Assembly: GCA_017505675.1 (NCBI GenBank)
Contig: JAFVOV010000108.1
Coordinates: forward strand, 1-24,430
DNA from: Clostridia bacterium
GTDB taxonomy: Bacteria; Bacillota; Clostridia; Christensenellales; Borkfalkiaceae
Direction: 5' to 3'
DNA length: 24,430 nt
The position numbers and the translations under genes are program-made. The notes under the pieces were generated by a model. The model was not told where the DNA came from, did no database searches, and saw only the letters and a list, made by a program, of their open reading frames with translations. Of the stretch, positions 1 through 6,851 are shown one piece after another; position 1 is the stretch's first letter; each line of letters begins with the position of its first letter.

Positions 1-33
1 AAAAGGCTATGCAAACGCATAGCCTTTTTGCTT
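1..33. repeat. Long hairpin repeat, copy 1 (cut by window edge)
   Basis: Inverted repeat with 12-bp arms (1-12 and 17-28) around an AAAC loop, followed by T residues. The right flank continues as GCTTGG, exactly as in the complete copy at 282-325, so the left arm probably continues upstream of the window. It could act as a bidirectional terminator for an unseen upstream gene or be a dispersed palindromic repeat. Confidence 0.75.
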
Positions 34-83
34 GGTAATCATCATAACGGCTACCGCTTATGTTCGAGACGTTTGCGTCGAGA

Positions 84-359
84 CGACCGTAGCGAAAGCG
101 TAGGTCATGGTGCGTCGAAAATGAAAAGGAAAGTTCATTTTCAAACCGACGGGAGCGATAGCGTACGTCATGGTGCGTCCTTTTGAAAAAAGGAAGCAAA
201 TAAACCGACGGGAGCGACAGCGTACGTCATGGTGCGCCATTTTTTTGCCTAAAACGACAAGAACGTAATATACGCCCTGTCGCCAAGCAAAAAGGCTATG
301 CAAACGCATAGCCTTTTTGCTTGGCAAGCCGACCGTAACGAAGTGTAGGTCATGGTGCG
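84..359. repeat. Four copies of a ~31-bp repeat with hairpin spacers
   Basis: Copies lie at 84-114, 147-177, 206-236 and 330-359. All begin CGAC and end with TCATGGTGCG; the second and third differ at one visible position. The first spacer (115-146) contains a hairpin with arms GAAAATGAA/TTCATTTTC. The second (178-205) has a 7-bp hairpin TCCTTTT-GAA-AAAAGGA. The third spacer contains the large hairpin at 282-325. The minus strand is open across the patch and would read repeated peptide units, but no ribosome binding site or plausible protein is seen, so I treat it as non-coding repeat DNA. Confidence 0.75.
282..325. repeat. Long hairpin repeat, copy 2 (complete, 20-bp stem)
   Basis: Perfect inverted repeat: 20-bp arms at 282-301 and 306-325 around the loop AAAC. 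The core is the same as copy 1 at 1-33. It is far longer than a usual terminator stem, and A and T runs sit inside the stem. It lies between the third and fourth 31-bp repeats. Confidence 0.8.
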
Positions 360-403
360 CTGACCGCAACGGAAAGTGGGCAATGGCGCTAAAACGTGAT
401 AAT

Positions 404-433
404 AAAAAGGTTATGCAAACGCATAACCTTTTT
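404..433. repeat. Long hairpin repeat, copy 3 (compensated variant)
   Basis: 13-bp arms (404-416 and 421-433) with the same AAAC loop as copies 1 and 2. One stem pair is changed on both sides (GGCTATGC/GCATAGCC in copies 1-2 becomes GGTTATGC/GCATAACC here), so pairing is kept. It ends in a T-rich run and may terminate transcription entering the patch. Confidence 0.75.
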
Positions 434-628
434 TGTTTTAAAAAACCATAATTTTATTAACGCTAGAAAAAATCTAATGTTTTTAAATGTTTATAAAAGA
501 AAGATTAAATTTAAAACTGCATAAATTTAACAAAAAACCTTTAAATTTTAGTATAAAAAAGCAAAATTAAAGGCTGAAAAAATTTTAAAAGACAGTAAAA
601 AAACACATATTTTAGATAAATAAGCATA
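434..628. other. AT-rich intergenic stretch, nothing recognised
   Basis: Very AT-rich leader DNA between the repeat patch and the promoter at 629. I see no open reading frame with a ribosome binding site, no RNA gene and no clear operator. Confidence 0.6.
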
Positions 629-657
629 TTTACAAATTAACGCTACGCGTTTATAAT
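629..657 (+). promoter_or_regulatory. Sigma-70/SigA-type promoter for the 769 gene
   Basis: TTTACA at 629-634 and a perfect TATAAT at 652-657 with 17-bp spacing. Transcription should start near 664, leaving a ~105-nt leader. Just before the ribosome binding site the leader has a small hairpin (arms 729-733 and 738-742). Confidence 0.75.
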
Positions 658-768
658 GATTATATATCGCTTACTATCTTCAGCGTTTTTCAGTAATTAT
701 TGCGGTAAAAATTTAATTTGTCTCTATGGCGTAAAATTACGCAAAATATATTGAAAGGAGAAAAAATT

Positions 769-3700
769 ATGGTAACAGGAAAGGCTAAAAGATTATCTTT
801 GATAATTTTATCATTGATAATGGTTGTTGCTGTTTCGGTTGGTGTTATATCTATACCGAACACGGCAAAAGCAGATGCGGGTACGGCTGTTAGTTATTTT
901 ACTAATCTTTCTAATCCCGTGTATGAAAAAGTCGCTTACAGCGCTGAAGCAGATGCTGAAACGGCTTACGCATTAACCACAGACCTTACGGAAGAGGCAA
1001 CCCCGATTAAGTATAACAGGGTTGTTGACGTTCCCCAAGGCGGAATGGTTAGCATTGCAAGGATAGGTGGGTGGCATACTTATACGCTCCCGTATACAGC
1101 GTTATACGTTAAGGTTGAAGACGCAACTGATTCTTCTATCTACTTTGAAACTAGAATGACGCGTGTTTGGATGAGCGGTGATAACGTTACGCCTATCGGA
1201 CCGTATTCAGTTGTTTCACGCAATAGTGAAAACTTATATTATGGTCAAGAAGTAACTAGCACTGCTGGTGCTGTAACAAAATATAGTAACATACCGTACG
1301 TATTAGAAGATGGGATGGCTGCTGGTCAGGGACCTAACTCTTGGCACGGAATAGGGAAACAAACCCTTAACGCAACTGCGCTTCAATACGTTGAATATTT
1401 GTATAGCCAAGCAGATAACAGCGTTTATATGATTTTTGAAGATTCTGCATACGGCGTTGGCGAACAAGTTATGAAAGTTGCAAACTTTAACGATACCGCG
1501 CAGTTTGCAAACGCTTGGGCGGGTTTTACTTCAGGTAAAGTTAAAATTTCAATTTTCGGTAGCAATAAAGCAGGTGTTGCAACTGCGGTTACTACGGAAA
1601 AATCAAAACTCTTTATTGAAACTATAGGCGGTATGCCTGCGTGCGCAGACTGGGCAAGTGACAAAACCGTTTCTGAAACTGCAGGGATGGCTTACGGCGC
1701 AACGCTTTCCGTAACCGACCTTAACGATACTTACGTTGTAGGTGCTACGATTAACCCGTCAGCAACGTTCACCGTTGGTAGTGTAACTAAACCTGCTTAT
1801 ATTGACGTTTATACCCCATTTGGCTTTGAAACTGGCAAAACCGTTCTTAATGAAGTAGGTATATATAACTTAATCTTTATGGCGGATTTTAACGGTAATG
1901 TATACTTTGAAACTAGAGATATTCTTGTTGACAATGAATTTGTTACTGAAAATGACGTAATTTCCGGCGCGGTAAATGCTGAAACTATCCAAGTAGATTA
2001 CCAAAGGTTACATTTTAATTATGCAACTTCTGGCGAATATACCAGTTGGGAAAAAGGTTCTGCGGTAACGCTTGATTTACCTGCTAAAACAGCGCCAATA
2101 ACCTTAAATACCCCCGTAACCGTTTCCGGTACGGAAAAAACGCATATTGCATCTTTTGGCTTTAGTGGAATGGCTGCTGAAGACAAGAGTATTCAAAGAG
2201 CAGAGTATAGTTTGGTTAAAGTAAAAGTTGAAGACGCTAGCGACTCTACAAACTATTTTGAAACTGCATTCTTGCACGGTCACGTTGGTAATGACCGGGC
2301 GTTGTGGTGGATGCCTTCAACCAATAGCGCAAACGTTGCGGAAGACGCATCTACTGCTTGGGGCGGTCAAGGCTGTAACGGTGCATATAATACAAGCATG
2401 TATAATAAAGATAAGAACGACTTTGCTACTACTTCTTTTGGCTGGGGTGCACTTGGTAACTGTACGATAGATAGAGAGACTGGCGCACAACCTTTCTTTG
2501 AAATGTATTATAGCGCAAGCGATAACAGCGTTTATTTAAATTATTATGTTAGAGCATATAACGCTACCGCAGAAGATTATATATTAACACCTGTAACTGA
2601 TTTTAAAATTGCAGATTTTAACGATTTAACTAATCAATTCTCTGCTGAATGGGCAGGGTTTGGCGCAGATAGTCAAGTTAAAATTTCTATTTATGGTGAA
2701 AATACGTTAAACCGTCCTGCTGGAACAGCAGACTTCACCCTTGAAAAACTTGGTGGAAAAGACATAACACTTGACAGTTTTGAAGAAACTTATTCTACTT
2801 TGCAAAACCCCGAACTTGACGTTATTGATGGTGGTGGTTATGCTGGGCAAGAGGCAGACGCTAAATATTTTGTTAATTATGCAAACGCATATTATAACGG
2901 TCAAGTTTATACGCCTTATAACTATTCTTATGAATGGGTTTATGATACCGATATCGTAAGCACGGATGCTAAATACGTTCCTACCGAAGTTGGTGAATAT
3001 ACTGTAAATATTACCGTAACCGATTATTTCGGAAATACTGCTAGCGCCAGCACGACTTATGAAACAATGGCTAACCCGATAGCAATGGACGGTGGCGCAC
3101 AAATCCGTGTTGACGACGCATCAAAGAGCGGTATAATGTTCACAACGTATTTTGATAAACAATTTGTTAGCGACAACGCTTTAGCGGTTGAAGAAGGTTA
3201 CGCAACGGCAATGGATTACGGAACGTTTATTATTCCGCTTGATATGCTTGAAGGCTTAAGCGCGTTCAGTATGGAAAATTATGAACTTGCTTTAGGTCAC
3301 GCGCCTGTTGCAAACCAAGATTATCTTGACGTAGCAGTTAGCGGTTTCTATGAAGCAGGTGAAACTGAAACTTGCTATGCTATCCGCGCAACCATTAAAA
3401 ATATCAAAGCGCACAACTATACAAGACAATTCGTTGGTATCGGTTACGTTAAAGCAACGCTTGCTGACGGCTCGGTAATGTATATGTTTGCTAACCTTGA
3501 TAAATCACTTGCAAGAAGCGTTTATGAAGTTGCTAAAGCGGCTTATGAAGACAGAAGCGCTGAATGGACTGATATTTATGAATATGAAACCGCTAACGGT
3601 GATTATTCACAATTAGACGACGTTCAACTTGGCATTGCAGAAAGTTACATTGACTCCGTTGTAATACTTACGGTAGATGGTGAAACTGCAACTTACGCAG

Positions 3701-3870
3701 GTGGCGTTGAAAAAGGATATTCTGCTCCTTATACCGCTACTGTAAGCGGAAACGTTGTAACGATTACTTCAGAAGTTGAAGTTAAAACAGTTCTCGTTAA
3801 CGGCGTAAGATATACTGAATTTACTAGTACGGAAAATGACGGTAAAACCGTTACCGTAACGATAGGTTAA
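769..3870 (+). CDS. Large secreted modular surface protein with duplicated beta-rich modules
   Basis: 1033 aa. I start at ATG 769, which has AAAGGAG at 754-760 and opens directly into a signal peptide (positive N-terminus, hydrophobic run, cleavage near AKA-DA, residues 32-36). The frame is open back to a TTG at 718, but that would spoil the signal. Two related beta-rich modules (about residues 80-290 and 440-665) share a VEDA-DS-(I/N)YFET strand, a DNSVY strand and a final WAGF...VKIS(I)(F/Y)G strand. Ig-like segments lie between and after them. Residues ~770-930 form a domain also found in the protein at 6848 (GAQIR, GIMF, then RQFVGIGYV, then ARSVYEVA). A short beta-rich tail closes it. 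No LPXTG, SLH or dockerin anchor is visible, so how it stays at the surface is unknown. It is likely glycan-binding by inference from the modules; no catalytic motif is recognised. Confidence 0.85.
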   Translation: MVTGKAKRLSLIILSLIMVVAVSVGVISIPNTAKADAGTAVSYFTNLSNPVYEKVAYSAEADAETAYALTTDLTEEATPIKYNRVVDVPQGGMVSIARIGGWHTYTLPYTALYVKVEDATDSSIYFETRMTRVWMSGDNVTPIGPYSVVSRNSENLYYGQEVTSTAGAVTKYSNIPYVLEDGMAAGQGPNSWHGIGKQTLNATALQYVEYLYSQADNSVYMIFEDSAYGVGEQVMKVANFNDTAQFANAWAGFTSGKVKISIFGSNKAGVATAVTTEKSKLFIETIGGMPACADWASDKTVSETAGMAYGATLSVTDLNDTYVVGATINPSATFTVGSVTKPAYIDVYTPFGFETGKTVLNEVGIYNLIFMADFNGNVYFETRDILVDNEFVTENDVISGAVNAETIQVDYQRLHFNYATSGEYTSWEKGSAVTLDLPAKTAPITLNTPVTVSGTEKTHIASFGFSGMAAEDKSIQRAEYSLVKVKVEDASDSTNYFETAFLHGHVGNDRALWWMPSTNSANVAEDASTAWGGQGCNGAYNTSMYNKDKNDFATTSFGWGALGNCTIDRETGAQPFFEMYYSASDNSVYLNYYVRAYNATAEDYILTPVTDFKIADFNDLTNQFSAEWAGFGADSQVKISIYGENTLNRPAGTADFTLEKLGGKDITLDSFEETYSTLQNPELDVIDGGGYAGQEADAKYFVNYANAYYNGQVYTPYNYSYEWVYDTDIVSTDAKYVPTEVGEYTVNITVTDYFGNTASASTTYETMANPIAMDGGAQIRVDDASKSGIMFTTYFDKQFVSDNALAVEEGYATAMDYGTFIIPLDMLEGLSAFSMENYELALGHAPVANQDYLDVAVSGFYEAGETETCYAIRATIKNIKAHNYTRQFVGIGYVKATLADGSVMYMFANLDKSLARSVYEVAKAAYEDRSAEWTDIYEYETANGDYSQLDDVQLGIAESYIDSVVILTVDGETATYAGGVEKGYSAPYTATVSGNVVTITSEVEVKTVLVNGVRYTEFTSTENDGKTVTVTIG

Positions 3871-3884
3871 GGGAGGGCAAAAAA

Positions 3885-4001
3885 ATGAAAAAATATTATA
3901 GTCCCGAAATTACTTTGCATTTGTTGCTTGAAGACGTTATGTCTGTAAGCGGTCCCGCTGGTGACGGCTTGGGTGACGACCCGTTCGGTAGCAACTGGTA
4001 A
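3885..4001 (+). CDS. Small peptide (38 aa) of the MKK-Y--P-I type
   Basis: ATG 3885 lies 14 nt after the stop of the large secreted protein, with GGGAGGG at 3871-3877 as the ribosome binding site, and a terminator follows 21 nt after its stop. The peptide begins MKKYYSPEI, has an LEDVMSVS centre and a Gly/Asp-rich tail ending FGSNW. It has no signal peptide and no transmembrane segment. It matches the pattern of the 41-aa peptide at 6726 (MKK-Y--P-I, then L-ED and a hydrophobic-S segment). I know of no characterised function. The shape (charged leader, acidic hydrophobic middle, Gly-rich tail) recalls a modified-peptide precursor, but no maturation enzyme is nearby. Confidence 0.75.
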   Translation: MKKYYSPEITLHLLLEDVMSVSGPAGDGLGDDPFGSNW

Positions 4002-4022
4002 ATTAAACTTAAATTACACCAA

Positions 4023-4053
4023 AAAAAGTCCGGCTTTTGTCGGACTTTTTGGG
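4023..4053 (+). terminator. Intrinsic terminator after the 769-4001 unit
   Basis: Arms AAAAAGTCCG (4023-4032) and CGGACTTTTT (4041-4050) with an 8-nt loop. The T run is on the right arm. The symmetric A/T ends mean it could work in both directions. Confidence 0.88.
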
Positions 4054-4100
4054 CTTTAAATGATTTTTTGTCAGTCGTTTGTTGAGTTTAAATAACCCCG

Positions 4101-4164
4101 TGTCATTCTGACACGAGCAAAGATTTTTCGCGAGCCGTTCAAGGCGCGCTGTTCTCAAAATGAC
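4101..4164. repeat. Degenerate palindromic dispersed repeat
   Basis: Starts TGTCATTCTGACACG and ends TTCTCAAAATGAC, giving an imperfect inverted repeat. The same AACCCCGTGTCATT lead-in recurs before the next element at 4187, so the two are related. No coding capacity. Confidence 0.55.
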
Positions 4165-4186
4165 AAAGAATAGAAATTAACCCCGT

Positions 4187-4331
4187 GTCATTACGAGCAT
4201 TGCTAACAAAGATGGGTAAACACTTTGTCATTACGAGTCGCGCTTACAGAGACGGGCAAACGAAGTAATCTAAAAAAGAGATTGCCACACGCCTACGGCG
4301 CTCGCAATGACAAAAAAATAAAAGTAGTTAA
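4187..4331. repeat. MITE-like dispersed repeat, copy A
   Basis: Ends are inverted: GTCATTACGAG at 4187-4197 against CTCGCAATGAC at 4301-4311. A second internal GTCATTACGAG starts at 4227. The blocks ATTGCTAACAAA, CAAACGAAGTAATCT and AGAGATTGCCAC are shared with copy B at 6295-6441, and the last 32 bp (4300-4331) are identical to 6410-6441. This is the common non-coding GTCATTACGAG/CTCGCAATGAC type of bacterial dispersed repeat. Confidence 0.75.
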
Positions 4332-4537
4332 GTGTAACAAAAATGGCTTATCACGGCACTAGTAAAGGCGATAAAAACACCTTAAAAACCGCTCAAAGGT
4401 GGCGCGTTTTATAGTGGCAAAAAAATACTATTTATCGTTTAAGGAAAGGCAAAAAACATCAAAAAATCACGATTTTTCCGATTTATATTTCAATTTTTGT
4501 GTTTTTAAGTGACAAAAAAAGAAATTTTATTTTATTG
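4332..4537. other. Intergenic DNA, nothing recognised
   Basis: AT-rich sequence between the repeat and the promoter at 4538. It holds a short AAAAATC/GATTTTT palindrome near 4460-4480 whose loop is too small for a normal hairpin. No open reading frame with a ribosome binding site is seen. Confidence 0.55.
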
Positions 4538-4565
4538 TTGACAAATCTAAAACTTTTGTTATAAA
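4538..4565 (+). promoter_or_regulatory. Sigma-70/SigA-type promoter for the hydrolase gene
   Basis: Perfect TTGACA at 4538-4543 and TATAAA at 4560-4565 with 16-bp spacing. The start codon is 31 nt downstream, with AAAGGGG at 4585-4591 as the ribosome binding site. Confidence 0.75.
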
Positions 4566-4596
4566 ATTACCTTAACAAAGACAAAAAGGGGTTTTT

Positions 4597-5430
4597 ATGA
4601 AAATCAAAGTATTAGGTACTGCTGCGGCAGAAGGCGTACCTGCAATGTTCTGTAACTGTGAAAACTGCACTTTAGCGCGTGAACTTAAAGGCAAAAATTT
4701 CCGCGCAAGAACGCAAAATTTAATTGACGGTGATTTACTTGTTGATTTTAATGAAGATACTTATCTTAACGGTCAGCGCTTCGGTATAGACTTATCGGCG
4801 GTTAAACACATTTTAATAACCCACGCGCACGAAGACCACTTATCTTGTTACGGCTTTGACTGTATAAACGCTGCCGTAAACAGAACGGTTGAAAAGGTTA
4901 ATCTTTTAGGTGGGGAATATATTTTAGAAGAACTTATCCGTGTTCGTGAAAAAAGCACGAAAGGTCTTTTAGAGAGTGGTAAACTTAATTTTATTCCGCT
5001 TGAAAAGTTTAAAACAACGGTTGTTGGGGAATATTCCATTACGCCTATGCAGGCAAACCACGCAGGCGGTAAGGCGTTCGTTTATATTATTGAAAAAGCG
5101 GGCAAAAGTATGCTTTATTGTCTAGATACGGGCAAACTCCCCGAAGAAGATTTTGAGTTTATGAAAACGCTTAAAAAGCCCTTTGATTTCGTTTTGATAG
5201 ATTGCACTTACGGCAGAGTTCCTGCTGATAAATACGGTGGGCATTTGAGCCTTTACGACGGCGCAAACCAAATTAAACTTATGAAAGAAACAGGCGCGGT
5301 AACTGATAAAACTAGAGTTATGGTAACGCACTTTGCGCACTGGCATATTCCGTCGCATCAAGCAATGGAAGAAATGGCTAGTGAGTTTAATTTTGAAGTT
5401 GCTTACGACGGCGCAGAGATAGAATTTTAA
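4597..5430 (+). CDS. Metallo-beta-lactamase-fold hydrolase, PhnP-like
   Basis: 277 aa, near the usual length for this family. The metal-binding signature HAHEDH is at residues 76-81, with further candidate ligands H155 (NHAGG), D177 (LDTG), H216, H245 and H248/H250 (HFAHWH). Near the N-terminus FCNCENC (C19, C21, C24) resembles the zinc-binding cysteine loop of PhnP-type cyclic phosphodiesterases. The family acts in the cytosol on phosphodiester bonds, including 5-phosphoribosyl 1,2-cyclic phosphate. No other phosphonate genes are present, so that exact substrate is not supported. It has its own promoter, and the AraC gene follows 42 nt downstream in the same reading frame after a TAA, so the two probably share a transcript. 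The gene pair sits between direct repeats. Confidence 0.88.
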   Translation: MKIKVLGTAAAEGVPAMFCNCENCTLARELKGKNFRARTQNLIDGDLLVDFNEDTYLNGQRFGIDLSAVKHILITHAHEDHLSCYGFDCINAAVNRTVEKVNLLGGEYILEELIRVREKSTKGLLESGKLNFIPLEKFKTTVVGEYSITPMQANHAGGKAFVYIIEKAGKSMLYCLDTGKLPEEDFEFMKTLKKPFDFVLIDCTYGRVPADKYGGHLSLYDGANQIKLMKETGAVTDKTRVMVTHFAHWHIPSHQAMEEMASEFNFEVAYDGAEIEF

Positions 5431-5444
5431 AACTTACTAAAGTT

Positions 5445-5468
5445 CGGCAAAAAATGCCGGGGGGGGGG
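5445..5468 (+). promoter_or_regulatory. Hairpin plus 10-G tract at the AraC start
   Basis: A 5-bp hairpin (CGGCA-AAAAA-TGCCG, 5445-5459) runs into ten consecutive G (5459-5468), which end 4 nt before the first TTG start and 7 nt before the second. The G run probably serves as the ribosome binding site through G-C and G-U pairing. An ATG at 5454 is out of frame as the sequence stands, but with nine G it would be in frame with the AraC gene. Confidence 0.6.
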
Positions 5469-5472
5469 TGCT

Positions 5473-6288
5473 TTGTTGAAACGGTTAATTCACGAGTTAG
5501 TTGCAGACGAAGCCAACTATATTTATTTTAATATTACCGGAAAACCGAGAAAAGATGAGATTTTAGAGCATAGTGAAAAAAACTGGAATTCTATGTTGCC
5601 AAGTTTTCATAAGGCAATGGAATTTTGGGTTGTCATTAAAGGCGGATATACCGCGTGGCTTAACGGCGAAAAGGTTGAACTTAACGAAGGCGATATATTG
5701 TTCGTTAATTCATATAAAACGCACTATTATACGCAACTACCAAATTCGTCAAAAATAGTTTTGGTGTTTGATGCGGCGTTTTTAACCAACGTTATAGGTG
5801 AAGGCAACGCTTTCCCTACGGTTATAAGAAATGCGGAACTTTTTGAAGAATATAGAAAAATTGCGGAATCCGTGCATGACGACTGGAACGAGTTTTCACA
5901 AGAAAAACGCGCGGGCGTTGTTTATAGGCTTTTGGGGTTAATTATTCAGTATATTCCAACCATTGCGACGATAGCAGATAGAAAAACTGACGTTTTTGCT
6001 AAAATGATAGTTGAATATTTATATAATCACTATGATGAAGATATAAATATAAAAAATTTAGCAACGGAATTCGGTTATACCGAAGGTTATTTTTCCGAAC
6101 TTTTCAATAAAGTTATGGGTATGAATTTAAGGGAATACGTAAACAGACTGCGCATAAACGTTGCTGATAATATAAAAAATGAAAACCCAAACGTTTCTTT
6201 AAGGGAAATTTCCGAGCGCGTAGGGTATAACTCTTGGGTGACTTTCCACCGCGCTTATTCAAAATATTCAAAGTATAAAGAAAAATAG
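5473..6288 (+). CDS. AraC-family transcriptional regulator
   Basis: 271 aa, normal for the family. Residues ~45-100 form a cupin-like sensor (FWVVIKGGYTAWLNG, then EGDILFVN and a conserved H). The C-terminal ~100 residues carry two helix-turn-helix motifs: one around LATEFGYTEGYFSELFNK (~195-215), the other around ISERVGYNSWVTFHRAY (~243-262). It likely binds DNA in response to a sugar or a metabolite. The start is uncertain: TTG at 5473 or TTG at 5476, both right after the G tract; the frame is also open back to the hydrolase stop. It ends with TAG. The nearest possible targets are the promoters at 629 and 6641, which drive surface protein genes; this is inference from position only. Confidence 0.88.
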   Translation: MLKRLIHELVADEANYIYFNITGKPRKDEILEHSEKNWNSMLPSFHKAMEFWVVIKGGYTAWLNGEKVELNEGDILFVNSYKTHYYTQLPNSSKIVLVFDAAFLTNVIGEGNAFPTVIRNAELFEEYRKIAESVHDDWNEFSQEKRAGVVYRLLGLIIQYIPTIATIADRKTDVFAKMIVEYLYNHYDEDINIKNLATEFGYTEGYFSELFNKVMGMNLREYVNRLRINVADNIKNENPNVSLREISERVGYNSWVTFHRAYSKYSKYKEK

Positions 6289-6294
6289 AGCCTT

Positions 6295-6441
6295 GTCATT
6301 ACGAGTATTGCTAACAAATACGAACAAACGAAGTAATCTAAAAAAAGACTCTTCATAAGGCAACAAGAAAAGCGTGGTTCAGAGTGACAAAAGAGATTGC
6401 CACGCTAACGCTCGCAATGACAAAAAAATAAAAGTAGTTAA
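6295..6441. repeat. MITE-like dispersed repeat, copy B
   Basis: Same orientation and same ends as copy A at 4187-4331, including the identical 32-bp terminus (6410-6441). A ~45-nt segment unlike copy A sits inside, around 6346-6391; its GTTCAGAGTGAC end looks like the half of another repeat, so nested insertion is likely. It begins 7 nt after the AraC stop. Confidence 0.75.
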
Positions 6442-6510
6442 AGGCGGTTAAAATAACAATAATATAACAAAATTTCGTAATAACAAAATTACGGTATAAA
6501 ACAGCATTAA

Positions 6511-6544
6511 ATATTGCACTCTATAAGAGTGTGATATTTTTTTT
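6511..6544 (+). terminator. Intrinsic terminator downstream of the AraC gene
   Basis: 12-bp arms (6511-6522 and 6526-6537, two G-T pairs) with a 3-nt loop, then eight T (6537-6544). It closes the hydrolase-AraC unit after the repeat. Confidence 0.78.
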
Positions 6545-6640
6545 GTTCAAAAAACGCTAAAAAGTTAAAATTTTCATTTCAAAACTTCGGAAATTACAAA
6601 ATGCAAGGAATTTTGATATATGGTTTAAGGATTTCTGATA

Positions 6641-6669
6641 TTGACGGTTAAAGGGTTGTGCGGTAAAAT
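6641..6669 (+). promoter_or_regulatory. Sigma-70/SigA-type promoter for the peptide and surface protein pair
   Basis: TTGACG at 6641-6646 and TAAAAT at 6664-6669 with 17-bp spacing. Transcription would start near 6676, ~50 nt before the small peptide gene. This is the best candidate start for the long cluster. No clear operator palindrome overlaps it. Confidence 0.65.
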
Positions 6670-6725
6670 ATTATTGGGTAAAAGTCATAATGCCAAAAAA
6701 TTGTTTATTAAAAAAGGAGGTAACA

Positions 6726-6851
6726 ATGAAAAAGCATTACAACACTCCCAAAATTATAGCCATAGCAAATCTTTGCGAAGATATAATTTTATCTAGCATT
6801 GAATTCGGCGATATTTGGGGAACAAATTTACAGGAGGACGACACTTTATGA
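6726..6851 (+). CDS. Small peptide (41 aa) of the MKK-Y--P-I type, upstream of a large secreted protein
   Basis: ATG 6726 is preceded by AGGAGG (6716-6721). The peptide begins MKKHYNTPKI, has LCEDIILSS in the middle and ends FGDIWGTNLQEDDTL. Its TGA overlaps the ATG of the next gene (ATGA at 6848-6851), so the two are translationally coupled, and the ribosome binding site of the next gene lies inside this one. It aligns with the 38-aa peptide at 3885 over the first ~24 residues with one- or two-residue gaps. There is no signal peptide. It may simply be a leader that couples translation, but the kept amino-acid pattern in two unlinked transcripts argues for a function of the peptide itself. 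I do not recognise a named family. Confidence 0.72.
   Translation: MKKHYNTPKIIAIANLCEDIILSSIEFGDIWGTNLQEDDTL

Noticed and set aside
84..359. CRISPR array (31-bp repeats with spacers of about 32 and 28 bp)
   Set aside because: The repeats differ from each other, the third spacer is 93 bp, the spacers are themselves hairpins, and no cas gene is present.
58..369. Minus-strand protein of ~100 aa across the repeat patch
   Set aside because: It is made of the translated 31-bp repeats and hairpins, with no ribosome binding site or coherent protein; the open frame is a by-product of the repeats.
718..768. TTG start at 718 for the large surface protein
   Set aside because: ATG 769 has a strong ribosome binding site and opens into a clean signal peptide; the upstream 17 codons have neither.
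664..768. Riboswitch in the leader of the 769 gene
   Set aside because: Only a 5-bp hairpin is seen near the ribosome binding site; no known aptamer motif or terminator/antiterminator pair.
3885..4001. Bacteriocin or lantibiotic precursor
   Set aside because: The peptide has a precursor-like shape, but no modification, transport or immunity gene is near either copy, and there is no recognisable core peptide or double-glycine leader.
4597..5430. Phosphonate (C-P lyase) pathway gene phnP
   Set aside because: The fold and the cysteine loop are similar, but no other phosphonate genes occur here, so the specific name is not supported.
4187..6441. Composite transposon around the hydrolase-AraC pair
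   Set aside because: The flanking repeats are short, non-coding and of a common dispersed type; no transposase or target-site duplication is visible.
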